Of a stretch of 64,000 nucleotides of DNA, positions 1 to 13,693 are shown piece by piece. The stretch's first letter is position 1. The number at the start of each line of letters is the position of its first letter. This stretch comes from Leclercia adecarboxylata (GTDB lineage Bacteria > Pseudomonadota > Gammaproteobacteria > Enterobacterales > Enterobacteriaceae): assembly GCF_006874705.1 (NCBI RefSeq), contig NZ_CP035382.1:3410001-3474000 (forward strand), written 5' to 3'. The notes beneath the pieces were generated by a model. That model ran no database searches. It worked only from the letters and a program-made list of their open reading frames with translations, and was not told where the DNA came from. A program made the translations under genes and the position numbers.

Positions 1-296
1 TGACCTCCATAAACGGTTTCCTCGGTAAGGTAGCAATGGCCGGGGCCGGGGCGATCACCGGTTTTCTGCTCTCCTCGGGCGGTTACGTGGCAAACGCGGT
101 GCAAACCCCGTCAGCCCTGCTGGCCATCCAGGCCTGTTACCTGTGGATCCCCGCCGGGTTAATCGTGGCGTCGATGATCTGGATCGGGCGCTTCTACCGG
201 CTCGACGACAGCTTCGGGGCGATCCGCGCCGATCTCGATGCCGGAATCTTCGCATCGGACGACCAACCAGAACTCAAAAAATCCGCCGCTATTTAA
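1..296 (+). CDS. GPH-family sugar:cation symporter, C-terminal fragment
   Basis: The reading frame is open from base 3 and enters from outside the window, so only about the last 98 residues are visible. They contain a Gly/Ala-rich hydrophobic segment (NGFLGKVAMAGAGAITGF) and a second membrane segment around LLAIQACYLWIPAGLIVASM, followed by a hydrophilic cytoplasmic tail ending KKSAAI. This pattern fits the C-terminus of the glycoside-pentoside-hexuronide (MelB/YicJ-type) transporters, which import sugars with Na+ or H+. A LamB-type porin gene follows 29 bases downstream, so the two probably form one operon that takes a sugar across both membranes. The substrate cannot be told from this fragment. 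Family assignment is moderate because most of the protein is missing. Confidence 0.65.
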   Translation, partial: TSINGFLGKVAMAGAGAITGFLLSSGGYVANAVQTPSALLAIQACYLWIPAGLIVASMIWIGRFYRLDDSFGAIRADLDAGIFASDDQPELKKSAAI

Positions 297-301
297 TCTG
301 A

Positions 302-1888
<1,587 letters not shown>

Positions 1889-1907
1889 CGCTGCGTAACA
1901 GAAAACA

Positions 1908-1931
1908 AAAAGGCCGGGATTACCCGGCCTT
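1908..1931 (-). terminator. Rho-independent terminator of infA
   Basis: An 8-bp perfect stem (AGGCCGGG / CCCGGCCT, loop ATTA) at 1911-1930 is followed on the minus strand by TTTTTGTTTTC. It lies between the porin stop and the infA stop and may act on both converging transcripts. Confidence 0.85.
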
Positions 1932-1967
1932 GATTATTCTCACTACGCCATTCGCGGCGAAAAACTC

Positions 1968-2472
<505 letters not shown>

Positions 2473-3177
2473 TTATCTTTGGGGCATAAATAACGTCCCG
2501 GGGACCCAGAAATTCTGCGGTAATTTCTGCATTCGCAGCGTTGCTAGCTGATCCAGATATTCATGGCGGGAGATCTCAACCGCTCCCAGCGAGGCGGTAT
2601 GCTCATTCAGCACCTGGCAATCTATCAGCTGGCCGCCGCTGCGGGTAAAGCGTTCGCAGAAAACCAGCAGGGCGGTTTTGGAAGCATTCACCGCCCGGCT
2701 GAACATTGACTCACCGCAAAACAAGGTGCCCTGCGCCACGCCGTACATCCCGCCCACCAGTTCGTCCTTATCCCACACCTCAATCGAGTGGGCGTAACCC
2801 AGCTCATGCAGGCGGTGATAGGCAGCGATCACCTCCGGGGTGATCCAGGTTCCTTCAAAGCGATCGCTGGCGCACCCCTCGATCACCTGACCAAAGGCGT
2901 GATTAAGGGTGACGCGATAGGGGGAATGGTTATGAAAGCGCTTCATGCTGCGGCTGATATGAAACCGCGCGGGCCACAGGACGGCACGAGGATCGGGCGA
3001 CCACCATAAGATCGGATCGCCGGGGGAAAACCACGGAAAAATCCCGCGCTGGTACGCCATTAATAAACGCGACGGGCTCAGATCGCCGCCGAGGGCCAGC
3101 AAACCATTAGGTTCACGCAGCGCCCCTTCCGGAGAAGGGAACGCAAGAGAATGACGAGAGAGCTGGACCAGGCGCAT
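2473..3177 (-). CDS. aat: Leucyl/phenylalanyl-tRNA--protein transferase
   Basis: 234 residues, the same length as E. coli Aat. The enzyme transfers Leu or Phe from charged tRNA to N-terminal Arg or Lys of proteins, marking them for ClpS/ClpAP degradation (N-degron pathway). Diagnostic stretches are [19 protein letters not shown] near the start, [20 protein letters not shown], and [19 protein letters not shown] in the catalytic domain. The last ten residues differ from E. coli (ends PGTLFMPQR). It lies 47 bases downstream of cydC on the same strand. In E. coli it sits in the same place, with infA next and clpA nearby, which fits a shared proteolysis neighbourhood. Confidence 0.97.
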   Translation of the reverse strand: MRLVQLSRHSLAFPSPEGALREPNGLLALGGDLSPSRLLMAYQRGIFPWFSPGDPILWWSPDPRAVLWPARFHISRSMKRFHNHSPYRVTLNHAFGQVIEGCASDRFEGTWITPEVIAAYHRLHELGYAHSIEVWDKDELVGGMYGVAQGTLFCGESMFSRAVNASKTALLVFCERFTRSGGQLIDCQVLNEHTASLGAVEISRHEYLDQLATLRMQKLPQNFWVPGTLFMPQR

Positions 3178-3224
3178 GACAACAAAACTCCAGTACGCGA
3201 AGTGGGGATCGGTTCAAATATAGA

Positions 3225-4946
3225 CTACAGACGTTGTTTAAACTGGTAGTAGCGACCCTGTTTTGCTAACAGCTCTGCGTGACTACCTTGCTCAATAATT
3301 TGTCCGTTGTCCATCACAATAATTTGATCGAAATCCGCCAGCCCGCGCAGGCGGTGCGTCACCATTAGCACCGTTTTGCCCTGCATCTCTTTTTCGAGTA
3401 AATCAAGGATTTGCCGCTCTGTGGTTGCGTCGAGCCCTTCGGTAGGTTCATCCAGCAGCATCAGCGGGGCATCGTGCAGCAGCGCACGCGCAATCGCCAG
3501 ACGACGCAGCTCGCCGCCGGAAAGCTGACGACCCCCTTCACCGAGCCAGCTGTTCAGACCTTCGTCTTCCAGCAGCTTGTGCAGACCAACCTTTTCCAGC
3601 ATCGCGCTTAACACGTCATCGGCGGCGCCAAGCACGGCTAACAGCAGGTTATCCCGCAGGGTAGCGCTGAAAAGATGAACCCGCTGCGGCACCACGCTCA
3701 CCGTTTTACGCAGCGCAGGTTCGCTCATCTCTGTCAGAGGGGTGTCGTTGAACAGGATCTGGCCCTGGGCCGGATCCCAGGCCCGGGTCAGCAGCTGCAG
3801 CAGCGTCGATTTCCCGCAGCCGGTACGACCCAGTACCGCAACATGAGCGCCTGCAGGAATAGTCAGGTTTATATGGTCCAGCGCCGGTTGTGCCTGGCCA
3901 TCGTAGGCAAAGCTGACATCCGCCAGGCGGAGGGCCAGCTGCTCAGGCACGTCTGATGCGGTGGTACTGAACTGTACTTCCGGCTGCTGGCCGGTGATCT
4001 GGGTGATACGCAGCGCGGAGGCCACCACCTGGCCCAGGTGCTGGAAAGCCCCGGTCACCGGCGCCAGCGCCTCGAACGCCGCCAGCGCACAGAAGACAAA
4101 CAGCGCAATGAGCGGCCCCGGCTGGGTGTTACCGCCCACGCCGCCGGAAGCCAGCCACAGCATTGTCATTACGGCAATACCGCCAATCAGCAGCATCAAC
4201 GCCTGAGACAGGGCCGTGAGCTCCGACTGTTTGCGCTGGGCTTCATGCCAGTTCATCTCGGTATTTTCCATCTGCGCGCGGTAGCGACGGCTGGCACCAA
4301 AAATCGTCAGCTCTGCCTGACCCTGCAGCCACCCCGTCAGCTGCTGGCGATACTCGCCGCGCAGACGGGTAAGATTTTCACCGGTGGGTTTACCGGCACG
4401 GTAAAACAGCGGCGGCAGTAAAAACAGCGTCAGGAGCATGATCCCGCCGAGGACCAGCGCGATATTGACGTCCAGCAGGCACAGCCCGAGGGTAACAACC
4501 ACAATCACCACCAGCGCACCCACCAGCGGGGAGATGACGCGAAGGTAAAGGTGGTCGAGAGTGTCGACATCCGCAACAACGCGGTTCAGCAGCTCGCCCT
4601 GGCGGTAGCGCGCCAGTCCGGCAGGGGAGAGGGGCAGCAGCTTGCTGAAGGTAGTGACGCGCAGGTGTTGCAGCACGCGGAAGGTTGCGTCATGGCTGAC
4701 CAGACGTTCGAAGTAGCGTCCGGCGGTGCGGGTGATAGCCGTGCCACGTACGCCTGCGGCAGGCAGCATATAGTTGAAGCTGTACAGCCCGGCAAACCCG
4801 GCCACCGCAGAGGCCGAAAGGAACCAGCCCGAAAGCGTGAGCAGGCCGATACTGGCCAGCAGGGTGATGATCGCCAGTACCACGCCGAGGGTCAGCATCC
4901 ATTTGTGGCGCATATAGAGCGCCAGATAAGGTAGTAAAGCGCGCAT
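3225..4946 (-). CDS. cydC: Heterodimeric ABC exporter subunit CydC (glutathione/cysteine export)
   Basis: 573 residues, equal to E. coli CydC. CydDC is an inner-membrane ABC exporter that sends glutathione and cysteine to the periplasm and is needed to assemble cytochrome bd and periplasmic c-type cytochromes. Six membrane segments fill residues about 15-300. The nucleotide-binding domain follows, with Walker A GRTGCGKST at 373-381, an LSGGE signature near 482 and Walker B LMLLDEPTEG near 500. Its ATG overlaps the cydD stop by one base (TGATG), indicating translational coupling with cydD. No sign of decay. Confidence 0.97.
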   Translation of the reverse strand: MRALLPYLALYMRHKWMLTLGVVLAIITLLASIGLLTLSGWFLSASAVAGFAGLYSFNYMLPAAGVRGTAITRTAGRYFERLVSHDATFRVLQHLRVTTFSKLLPLSPAGLARYRQGELLNRVVADVDTLDHLYLRVISPLVGALVVIVVVTLGLCLLDVNIALVLGGIMLLTLFLLPPLFYRAGKPTGENLTRLRGEYRQQLTGWLQGQAELTIFGASRRYRAQMENTEMNWHEAQRKQSELTALSQALMLLIGGIAVMTMLWLASGGVGGNTQPGPLIALFVFCALAAFEALAPVTGAFQHLGQVVASALRITQITGQQPEVQFSTTASDVPEQLALRLADVSFAYDGQAQPALDHINLTIPAGAHVAVLGRTGCGKSTLLQLLTRAWDPAQGQILFNDTPLTEMSEPALRKTVSVVPQRVHLFSATLRDNLLLAVLGAADDVLSAMLEKVGLHKLLEDEGLNSWLGEGGRQLSGGELRRLAIARALLHDAPLMLLDEPTEGLDATTERQILDLLEKEMQGKTVLMVTHRLRGLADFDQIIVMDNGQIIEQGSHAELLAKQGRYYQFKQRL

Positions 4947-6712
4947 CAGATGTCCTCCTGACGGTTCGCCAGCAGGGCCGCGAATGGCCCCTGTGCCGCC
5001 GCGAGCGTGGCGTAATCGCCCTGCTCAACAAGCTGACCGTTGTCCATGACCCAGATCTGATCCCATTGGGAGATACCCTCCAGCTGGTGGGTTACCATCA
5101 GGGTGGTTTGCTGCTGCGAGGCGGCATCCAGGGCCATCATCACGCGCTGTTCGCTGTGCGCATCCAGGCTGGCAGCGGGCTCATCCAGCAGTAAAAGCTG
5201 GCAAGGGTTAAGCAGGGCGCGGGCCACGGCGATACGCTGCGCCTGTCCGACGGAAAGTCCCGCCGACTGATCGCCCACCACCGTATCCACGCCGTTCGGC
5301 AGCAGGGGCAGGAATTCGCTGACCCAGGCGCGATCGAGCACCGATTGCAGCTCTTCGTCGCTGGCATCCGGGCGCGCCAGCAGTACGTTTTCACGCAGCG
5401 TGGCCGCCGGAAGCTGTGGGTTCTGACCCACCCAGCTTAAATGGGTGCGCCATTCGTCAGGATCGAGCGCAGAGAGTTCGGCCTGGTTGATGCGCAACGA
5501 CCCGCTGTAGGCCATAAAGCCGGATAACGCATTTAGCAGCGAGCTTTTGCCCGAGCCGCTGGTACCGACCAGCACCACGCGCTGACCTGCAGCGAGAGTG
5601 AAGTTTAACGGCCCCGCCAGCACTTTCCCCTCCGGCGACAGCACGCAGAAATTCTCTGCTTCAATGCTGACCGGTTTGCTGGTGCTCAGGGTCACGTCGC
5701 CGCGCTGCGGATGAGCCAGCGGCGTTTCGAGGAAGGTTTTCAGGCTGTCGGCTGCGCCCACGGCCTGGGCCTTTGCATGATAGAAGGTGCCCAGATCGCG
5801 CAGCGGCTGGAAGAACTCCGGGGCCAGAATCAGCGCCAGGAAGCCCGCCGAGAGGGTCACGGCGGTGCCGTAGTGACCAAAATCGAGGGCGCCCAGATAG
5901 GAGAAACCAAAATAGACGGCGACCAGCGCAATCGACAGGGAGGTAAAGAACTCCAGCACCCCGGAGGATAAGAACGCCAGGCGTAACACCTCCATGGTGC
6001 GCTGGCGGAAATCCTGGGAGGCGTGGCGGATGTTGTCGGTTTCGGCTTCACCGCGCCCAAAAATGCGCAGCGTCTCCATGCCGCGCAGGCGGTCGAGGAA
6101 GTGGCCGCTTAAGCGCCCCAGAGCGAGGAAGTTGCGGCGGTTGGCATCGGCGGCCCCCATGCCGACCATCGCCATAAACAGCGGGATCAGCGGGGCAGTA
6201 CCCAGCAGGATCAGCGCCGCGACCCAGTTATACGGGAAGATCGCCAGCACAATCAGCAGGGGAACGAAAACGGCCAGCGCCATCTGCGGCAGATAGCGGG
6301 CGTAGTAGTCATGCATATCGTCGATTTGCTCGAGGATAAGCGTCGCCCAACTGCCGGCAGGTTTGCCCTGGATCCAGGCGGGACCGGCTTCCTGTAGCCT
6401 GTCGAGCACCTGGCGGCGAATTTCGTAGCGGATGTTCTGCCCGGCGTGAAAACCCACGCGCTCACGCAACCAGACCACCCAGGCACGCAGAATGAAGACC
6501 AGAATCAACGCAATGAAAGGCAGTAACAGGGCCTCGCGTGGGATGTTTTCCATGATCATATGGTTAAGAATGCGGGCCAGCAGCCATGCCTGGCCTACAA
6601 TCAACACGCCGCTGATAAACCCTAAAAGACGGGAAATATTCAGCCAGCGGCGGGAAAGTACGCTTTGCTGTTTAAGCCAGCGTGTTAACTCTTGTTGACG
6701 GGTTTTTTCCAT
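4946..6712 (-). CDS. cydD: Heterodimeric ABC exporter subunit CydD (glutathione/cysteine export)
   Basis: 588 residues, the usual length. It pairs with CydC to make the thiol exporter required for cytochrome bd oxidase assembly. Hydrophobic segments lie at about 28-45, 63-82, 145-185 and 245-310. The ATPase domain has Walker A GTSGSGKSS at 383-391, the signature LSVGQAQR (a variant of LSGGQ) and Walker B LLLLDEPAASLD. It is the first gene of the cydDC pair, transcribed leftward, 113 bases after the trxB stop. A hairpin in that gap suggests it is at least partly separate from trxB, although trxB-cydDC proximity is conserved and fits a shared redox role. Confidence 0.97.
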   Translation of the reverse strand: MEKTRQQELTRWLKQQSVLSRRWLNISRLLGFISGVLIVGQAWLLARILNHMIMENIPREALLLPFIALILVFILRAWVVWLRERVGFHAGQNIRYEIRRQVLDRLQEAGPAWIQGKPAGSWATLILEQIDDMHDYYARYLPQMALAVFVPLLIVLAIFPYNWVAALILLGTAPLIPLFMAMVGMGAADANRRNFLALGRLSGHFLDRLRGMETLRIFGRGEAETDNIRHASQDFRQRTMEVLRLAFLSSGVLEFFTSLSIALVAVYFGFSYLGALDFGHYGTAVTLSAGFLALILAPEFFQPLRDLGTFYHAKAQAVGAADSLKTFLETPLAHPQRGDVTLSTSKPVSIEAENFCVLSPEGKVLAGPLNFTLAAGQRVVLVGTSGSGKSSLLNALSGFMAYSGSLRINQAELSALDPDEWRTHLSWVGQNPQLPAATLRENVLLARPDASDEELQSVLDRAWVSEFLPLLPNGVDTVVGDQSAGLSVGQAQRIAVARALLNPCQLLLLDEPAASLDAHSEQRVMMALDAASQQQTTLMVTHQLEGISQWDQIWVMDNGQLVEQGDYATLAAAQGPFAALLANRQEDI

Positions 6713-6775
6713 TGCGTGCTTTGCAGGTGATGTTATTAGGTATTGGGCACGGCAATGTTACAACGCAGAGACAAT

Positions 6776-6800
6776 AAAGGCGACTTATCGCCGCCTTTTT
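6776..6800 (-). terminator. Likely trxB terminator
   Basis: A 6-bp stem (AAGGCG at 6777-6782 with CGCCTT at 6792-6797) lies 29 bases past the trxB stop. On the minus strand it is followed by TTTATTGTC, a short U-tract, so read-through into cydD is possible. Confidence 0.55.
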
Positions 6801-6825
6801 TACGTTTGTTGCTGTTTTGTAAAAA

Positions 6826-8344
<1,519 letters not shown>

Positions 8345-8839
8345 ATGGTAGATAGCAAGAAGCGCCCTGGCAAAGATCTCGACCGTATCGATCGTAACAT
8401 TCTTAATGAATTGCAAAAGGATGGGCGTATTTCCAACGTCGAGCTTTCAAAACGTGTGGGACTTTCCCCGACGCCATGCCTTGAGCGTGTGCGCCGACTG
8501 GAAAGACAGGGTTTTATTCAGGGCTATACAGCGCTGCTGAACCCGCATTACCTGGATGCCTCACTTCTGGTATTTGTTGAGATTACTCTGAATCGTGGTG
8601 CGCCGGATGTGTTTGAGCAGTTCAATGCCGCCGTGCAAAAACTTGAAGAAATTCAAGAGTGTCATCTGGTTTCCGGTGATTTCGACTACCTGTTGAAAAC
8701 CCGCGTACCTGATATGTCTGCATACCGTAAGCTGCTGGGCGAAACCCTGCTGCGACTGCCTGGTGTGAACGACACCCGTACCTACGTGGTAATGGAAGAA
8801 GTCAAACAGAGCAATCGTCTGGTTATTAAGACGCGCTAA
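8345..8839 (+). CDS. lrp: Leucine-responsive regulatory protein, global regulator
   Basis: 164 residues from the ATG at 8345 (MVDSKKRPGKDLDRIDRNIL), nearly identical to E. coli Lrp. The frame is open for 19 more codons upstream, but the conserved protein begins here. Lrp binds DNA as octamers or hexadecamers and adjusts amino-acid synthesis, transport and fimbrial genes in response to leucine. The N-terminal AsnC-type helix-turn-helix covers about residues 12-60 (ISNVELSKRVGLSPTPCLER), and the C-terminal RAM effector domain about 75-155 (ECHLVSGDFDYLLKTRV). It is a single gene between trxB and ftsK, ended by a strong hairpin. A second Lrp/AsnC-type regulator is encoded near the right edge of the window. 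Confidence 0.98.
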   Translation: MVDSKKRPGKDLDRIDRNILNELQKDGRISNVELSKRVGLSPTPCLERVRRLERQGFIQGYTALLNPHYLDASLLVFVEITLNRGAPDVFEQFNAAVQKLEEIQECHLVSGDFDYLLKTRVPDMSAYRKLLGETLLRLPGVNDTRTYVVMEEVKQSNRLVIKTR

Positions 8840-8896
8840 CACGGAACAGGTGCATTATCAGCGTACTTTGATTACACTCCTGGTAATCCATACAGC

Positions 8897-8930
8897 AACA
8901 GTGTCGGGCCTCCCGGCACTGTTGTCCGTT
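8897..8930 (+). terminator. lrp terminator
   Basis: A 12-bp stem (8897-8908 with 8912-8923, one G-T wobble, loop of three) is followed by GTCCGTTT. It lies 57 bases after the lrp stop and 50 before ftsK. Confidence 0.75.
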
Positions 8931-8972
8931 TAGCACTCGGGCAGGAATTGCCTGATACCTGGAGAGCCTGTT

Positions 8973-11900
8973 TTGAGCCAGGAATATACCGAAGACAAAG
9001 AAGTCAATTTAACCAAGCTCAGCAGTGGGCGCCGACTCCTTGAGGCGTTACTGATCCTTGTTGCTCTTTTTGCCGTCTGGTTGATGGCAGCCTTACTCAG
9101 TTTCAATCCCTCCGATCCCAGCTGGTCACAGACCGCATGGCACGAGCCTATTCATAATTTAGGCGGCGTACCGGGCGCCTGGCTGGCAGATACGCTGTTC
9201 TTTATCTTTGGCGTGATGGCCTACACCCTTCCCGTCATCATTATTGGTGGCTGCTGGTTTGCCTGGCGTCATCGTCAGAACGATGATTACATCGACTATT
9301 TTGCCGTCTCGCTGCGCCTCATTGGTGCGCTGGCGCTGATCCTCACCTCGTGCGGTCTGGCGGCGATTAACGCCGATGACATCTGGTATTTTGCCTCCGG
9401 TGGGGTAATCGGCAGCCTGCTGAGTACCGCGCTGCAGCCGATGCTGCACAGCAGCGGCGGCACCATCGCGCTGCTCTGCGTCTGGGGCGCAGGGCTGACG
9501 CTCTTTACCGGCTGGTCATGGGTCAGTATTGCTGAAAAAATCGGCAGCGTGATCCTCAACATTCTTACCTTTGCCAGCAACCGTACCCGTCGCGATGATA
9601 CCTGGGTCGATGAAGAGTATGAAGACGACGACTACGATGACGCTGAGCCGACCGCCGAGCGTCGTGAATCCCGCCGCGCGCGCATTATGCGCGGGGCGCT
9701 GGCGCGCCGTAAACGCGTAGCAGAGAAGTTCGCAAATCCGTTGGGGCGCAAGACGGATGCGGCCCTGTTCTCTGGCAAAAGGATGGACGACGAAGAGGTA
9801 GCTTACAGCGCCCGTGGCGTAGCCGCCGATCCGGATGATGTACTGTTCTCCGGCAATCGCGCGCTGGCCTCCGACTATGATGAGTACGATCCGCTGCTCA
9901 ACGGCCACTCGGTGGCTGAGCCGCTTGCCGCCGCTGCCGCGGCGACTACCGCCACTCAGGCCTTTGCTGCACCTGTCGATCCGGTGATCCCGCCAACTCC
10001 TTCGATGCCAGATACCCATCTGCAGCCGCCTGCGGTTGAATGGCATGGGGAACCCACTGCACCAGCAGCACCGGCCTATGCGCCAGAGCCACAGCCTTAT
10101 GCCGCCGCCGCGCCGCAGGAGCAGTGGCAACCGCCTTATCAGCCTGAACCGGCATACGCGCAGCCGCAGTATGAACAACCGCAATATCAGCAACCTCAGT
10201 ACGAGCAGCCACAGTACGAACAACCTCAGTACGAGCAGCCACAGTACGAACAACCTCAGTATGAGCAGCCGCAGCAGTATGAACCGCAGCAGGCCGTGTA
10301 TCAGCCTGAGCCGGTGGTAACTCCGCCGGTCGTCGAAGCGCCGCCGGTTGAAGAGGTGAAACCGTCCCGGCCGCCGCTTTACTACTTCGAAGAGGTGGAA
10401 GAGAAACGTGCCCGTGAGCGCGAACAGCTCGCGGCCTGGTATCAGCCTGTACCGGAGCCAGTGCAAGAGCCTGCCCCGGTAAAAGCAGCTGAAATCCCGT
10501 CTGTACCGGTTCCGGCCGTTGAGCCTGCCTCCGTCGTGGCACCGGTTGCGGCGAGCGTGCATCAGGCAACAGCCGCAGGTGCCGCTGCGGCTGGCGCTGC
10601 TGCACCGTTATTCAGCCTGGCCACCGGCGGCGCGCCGCGTCCGCAGGTGAAAGAGGGCATTGGTCCGCAGCTGCCGCGTCCGAACCGCGTGCGCGTTCCT
10701 ACCCGCCGTGAACTGGCCTCGTATGGCATCAAGCTGCCTTCGCAGCGAATGGCGGAAGAGGAAGCGCGTAAAGCCGGGCGTCAGCAGTACGATGACGACC
10801 AGTACGAAGACGACGCTGACGAAATGCAGCAGGACGAGCTGGCCCGCCAGTTCGCCCAGCAGCAACAGCAGCGTTATGGCGAAGAATATCAGCGTGAGCC
10901 ACAGCAGTATCAGACCCAGGATGACGAAGATGATGCCGCCGAAGCGGAGCTGGCTCGCCAGTTTGCCGCCACGCAGCAGCGGCGTTACGCTGGTGAACAG
11001 CCGACAGGGGCGAACCCGTTCTCGCTGGCGGATTTTGAATTCTCACCGATGAAAGATCTGGTGGATGATACGCCGAGTGAACCGCTGTTCACGCCGGGTG
11101 TGATGCCGGAGGTCGAGCCGCCGCGTCAGGCGTTTACGCCGCCGCAGCCTGCGCAGCCGCAACAGTTTGCCCAGCCTCAGCAGCCTGTACAGCCGCAGCA
11201 GTTTGCTCAGCCTCAGCAGCCTGTACAGCCGCAACAGTTTGCCCAGCCTCAGCAGCCTGTGCAGCCGCAGCAGTTTGCTCAGCCTCAGCAGCCTGTACAG
11301 CCGCAGCAGTTTGCTCAGCCTCAGCAACCGGCACAGGCTCAGCAGTACGCTCAGCCTCAACAGCCTGCGCAGCCGCAGCAGCCACCGGCTCAGCAGAGCC
11401 TGATCCATCCGCTGCTTATGCGTAACGGTGACAGCCGCCCGCTGCAAAGACCGACCACGCCGCTGCCGTCATTTGACCTGTTAACCCCGCCGCCAACGGA
11501 AGTCGAGCCGGTTGATACCTTCGCCCTCGATCAGATGGCGCGCCTGGTTGAACTCCGCCTGGCCGACTTCCGGATTAAAGCGGATGTGGTGAATTATTCA
11601 CCTGGTCCGGTGATCACCCGTTTCGAGCTGAATCTGGCCCCGGGTGTGAAAGCCGCGCGTATTTCAAACCTCTCCCGCGACCTGGCGCGTTCGTTGTCCA
11701 CCGTGGCCGTGCGCGTGGTCGAGGTTATTCCGGGTAAACCCTATGTTGGCCTGGAGCTGCCGAACAAAAAACGTCAGACCGTTTACCTGCGTGAAGTGCT
11801 GGATAACGCCAAATTCCGCGATAACCCGTCGCCGCTTAGCGTGGTGCTGGGTAAAGACATCGCCGGTGAACCGGTGGTGGCCGATCTGGCGAAAATGCCG

Positions 11901-12938
11901 CACCTGCTGGTGGCGGGTACGACGGGTTCCGGTAAGTCCGTCGGCGTGAACGCCATGATCCTCAGCATCCTGTATAAGGCGCAGCCGGAAGATGTGCGCT
12001 TCATCATGATCGACCCGAAAATGCTGGAACTGTCGGTATACGAAGGTATTCCGCACCTGCTGACCGAAGTCGTGACCGACATGAAAGATGCCGCCAACGC
12101 CCTGCGCTGGAGCGTCAACGAGATGGAGCGTCGCTACAAGCTGATGTCCGCGCTGGGGGTACGTAACCTTGCCGGTTATAACGAGATCATCGCCGAAGCG
12201 GCGAAGATGGGACGTCCGATCCCGGATCCGTACTGGAAACCGGGCGACAGCATGGATGCCGAGCATCCGGTGCTGGAAAAACTGCCGTACATCGTGGTGT
12301 TGGTGGACGAGTTTGCTGACCTGATGATGACCGTCGGTAAGAAGGTGGAAGAGCTGATCGCCCGCCTGGCGCAAAAAGCGCGTGCGGCGGGGATCCACCT
12401 GGTGCTGGCGACCCAGCGTCCGTCGGTGGATGTGATCACCGGCCTGATTAAAGCCAACATCCCGACCCGTATCGCTTTTACCGTATCGAGCAAAATTGAC
12501 TCCCGCACCATCCTCGACCAGGGGGGCGCGGAATCGCTGCTGGGTATGGGGGATATGCTTTACTCCGGCCCGAACTCCACCACGCCGGTGCGTGTCCATG
12601 GTGCCTTTGTGCGTGACCAGGAAGTGCATGCCGTGGTGCAGGACTGGAAGGCGCGCGGTCGTCCGCAGTACGTTGAAGGCATCACCTCTGACAGCGAAAG
12701 CGAAGGCGGCGGTGGCGGCGGCGTAGATGGCGGCGAAGAGCTGGATCCGCTGTTCGATCAGGCAGTTAACTTCGTCACCGAGAAACGCAAAGCTTCCATC
12801 TCCGGGGTTCAGCGCCAGTTCCGTATAGGCTATAACCGCGCGGCGCGTATCATCGAGCAGATGGAAGCGCAGGGCATCGTCAGCGAGCAGGGGCACAACG
12901 GCAACCGTGAAGTGCTTGCCCCGCCGCCGTTTGAGTGA
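8973..12938 (+). CDS. ftsK: DNA translocase FtsK, cell division and chromosome dimer resolution
   Basis: 1,321 residues with a TTG start, the same start codon as E. coli ftsK (1,329 residues). FtsK sits at the septum, pumps DNA toward dif and activates XerCD recombination. The N-terminal domain (about 1-200) has four membrane segments beginning [21 protein letters not shown] long Pro/Gln-rich linker (about 210-820) contains two in-frame repeat tracts. The RecA-like motor (about 820-1240) has Walker A GTTGSGKS at 982-989, Walker [14 protein letters not shown] and the arm [17 protein letters not shown] glycine-rich spacer precedes the C-terminal winged-helix gamma domain ([20 protein letters not shown]), which reads KOPS sites. 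lolA follows 131 bases later. Confidence 0.98.
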   Translation: MSQEYTEDKEVNLTKLSSGRRLLEALLILVALFAVWLMAALLSFNPSDPSWSQTAWHEPIHNLGGVPGAWLADTLFFIFGVMAYTLPVIIIGGCWFAWRHRQNDDYIDYFAVSLRLIGALALILTSCGLAAINADDIWYFASGGVIGSLLSTALQPMLHSSGGTIALLCVWGAGLTLFTGWSWVSIAEKIGSVILNILTFASNRTRRDDTWVDEEYEDDDYDDAEPTAERRESRRARIMRGALARRKRVAEKFANPLGRKTDAALFSGKRMDDEEVAYSARGVAADPDDVLFSGNRALASDYDEYDPLLNGHSVAEPLAAAAAATTATQAFAAPVDPVIPPTPSMPDTHLQPPAVEWHGEPTAPAAPAYAPEPQPYAAAAPQEQWQPPYQPEPAYAQPQYEQPQYQQPQYEQPQYEQPQYEQPQYEQPQYEQPQQYEPQQAVYQPEPVVTPPVVEAPPVEEVKPSRPPLYYFEEVEEKRAREREQLAAWYQPVPEPVQEPAPVKAAEIPSVPVPAVEPASVVAPVAASVHQATAAGAAAAGAAAPLFSLATGGAPRPQVKEGIGPQLPRPNRVRVPTRRELASYGIKLPSQRMAEEEARKAGRQQYDDDQYEDDADEMQQDELARQFAQQQQQRYGEEYQREPQQYQTQDDEDDAAEAELARQFAATQQRRYAGEQPTGANPFSLADFEFSPMKDLVDDTPSEPLFTPGVMPEVEPPRQAFTPPQPAQPQQFAQPQQPVQPQQFAQPQQPVQPQQFAQPQQPVQPQQFAQPQQPVQPQQFAQPQQPAQAQQYAQPQQPAQPQQPPAQQSLIHPLLMRNGDSRPLQRPTTPLPSFDLLTPPPTEVEPVDTFALDQMARLVELRLADFRIKADVVNYSPGPVITRFELNLAPGVKAARISNLSRDLARSLSTVAVRVVEVIPGKPYVGLELPNKKRQTVYLREVLDNAKFRDNPSPLSVVLGKDIAGEPVVADLAKMPHLLVAGTTGSGKSVGVNAMILSILYKAQPEDVRFIMIDPKMLELSVYEGIPHLLTEVVTDMKDAANALRWSVNEMERRYKLMSALGVRNLAGYNEIIAEAAKMGRPIPDPYWKPGDSMDAEHPVLEKLPYIVVLVDEFADLMMTVGKKVEELIARLAQKARAAGIHLVLATQRPSVDVITGLIKANIPTRIAFTVSSKIDSRTILDQGGAESLLGMGDMLYSGPNSTTPVRVHGAFVRDQEVHAVVQDWKARGRPQYVEGITSDSESEGGGGGGVDGGEELDPLFDQAVNFVTEKRKASISGVQRQFRIGYNRAARIIEQMEAQGIVSEQGHNGNREVLAPPPFE
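10167..10271 (+). repeat. In-frame 15-bp tandem repeat in ftsK linker (QYEQP units)
   Basis: Seven consecutive 15-bp units each encode Gln-Tyr-Glu/Gln-Gln-Pro (residues about 399-433). Units alternate CAGTACGAGCAGCCA and CAGTACGAACAACCT, giving a 30-bp higher-order period. This suggests recent unit duplication within the disordered linker. Confidence 0.9.
11154..11369 (+). repeat. In-frame 36-bp tandem repeat in ftsK linker ([12 protein letters not shown] units)
   Basis: Five well-kept 36-bp units and a degenerate sixth each encode [12 protein letters not shown] or close variants (residues about 728-799). Copies differ mainly at third positions (GCC/GCT, CAA/CAG). The array sits just before the motor domain and is the likeliest place for length variation. 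Confidence 0.9.
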
Positions 12939-13069
12939 TCCCCCCTCGATTGCAAAGATGGGTAAATCAGCAATAATTAAGCATTTTCTTCTGTCGCCTG
13001 CCTGCGGGCAGGTCCAGAATAGTTGACAGAAAACCCCTATTTCGGGATGACGCTTTGTAAGGACTACCA

Positions 13070-13684
13070 ATGAAAAAAATTGCAATCACCTGTGCATTAC
13101 TGACCAGCTTTGTAGCGAGCAGCGTCTGGGCTGATGCCGCCGGCGACCTCAAAAACCGTCTGGACAAAGTCAGCAGTTTCCACGCCAGCTTCACCCAGAA
13201 AGTGACTGATGGCAGTGGCAATGCGGTGCAGGAAGGTCAGGGTGACCTGTGGGTGAAACGTCCAAATCTGTTCAACTGGCATATGACGCAGCCGGATGAG
13301 AGCATCCTGGTTTCCGACGGGAAAACCCTGTGGTTCTTCAACCCGTTTGTTGAGCAGGCCACGGCGACCTGGCTGAAAGATGCCACCAGCAACACGCCGT
13401 TTATGCTGATCGCCCGTAACCAGACCAGCGACTGGCAGCAGTACAACATTAAACAGAACGGCGATGATTTTGTGCTGACCCCGAAAGGCAGCAACGGCAA
13501 CCTGAAGCAGTTCACCATTAACGTGAGCAGCAACGGTACCATCAATCAGTTCAGCGCTGTTGAGCAGGACGATCAGCGCAGCAGCTATCAGCTGAAATCC
13601 CAGCAGAACGGGGCGGTTGATGCATCGAAATTCACCTTTACCCCGCCGAAGGGCGTGACGGTGGATGACCAACGTAATAAGTAA
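13070..13684 (+). CDS. lolA: Periplasmic lipoprotein chaperone LolA
   Basis: 204 residues (E. coli 203). LolA takes mature lipoproteins from the LolCDE exporter at the inner membrane and delivers them across the periplasm to LolB. Residues 1-21 are a Sec signal peptide ([21 protein letters not shown], cleavage before DAAGDL). The mature protein keeps the aromatic-rich half-barrel segments [18 protein letters not shown] and [10 protein letters not shown] and the end [12 protein letters not shown]. It is likely co-transcribed with rarA, which starts only nine bases after its stop. The upstream gap from ftsK contains a modest GC hairpin (12997-13012) without a U-tract, so ftsK read-through is possible. 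Confidence 0.97.
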   Translation: MKKIAITCALLTSFVASSVWADAAGDLKNRLDKVSSFHASFTQKVTDGSGNAVQEGQGDLWVKRPNLFNWHMTQPDESILVSDGKTLWFFNPFVEQATATWLKDATSNTPFMLIARNQTSDWQQYNIKQNGDDFVLTPKGSNGNLKQFTINVSSNGTINQFSAVEQDDQRSSYQLKSQQNGAVDASKFTFTPPKGVTVDDQRNK

Positions 13685-13693
13685 GAGGCGTGC

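Noticed and set aside
10167..11369. CRISPR-like periodic repeats
   Set aside because: The repeats are directly adjacent, in frame and lack unique spacers, so they are coding tandem repeats of ftsK.
11043..11447. Leu/Arg-rich open frame opposite the ftsK repeat
   Set aside because: The repetitive protein ([10 protein letters not shown] type) is the antisense reading of the 36-bp repeat, not a gene.
12997..13012. Hairpin between ftsK and lolA as a terminator
   Set aside because: The stem is only six pairs and has no U-tract after it, so it is not called as a terminator.
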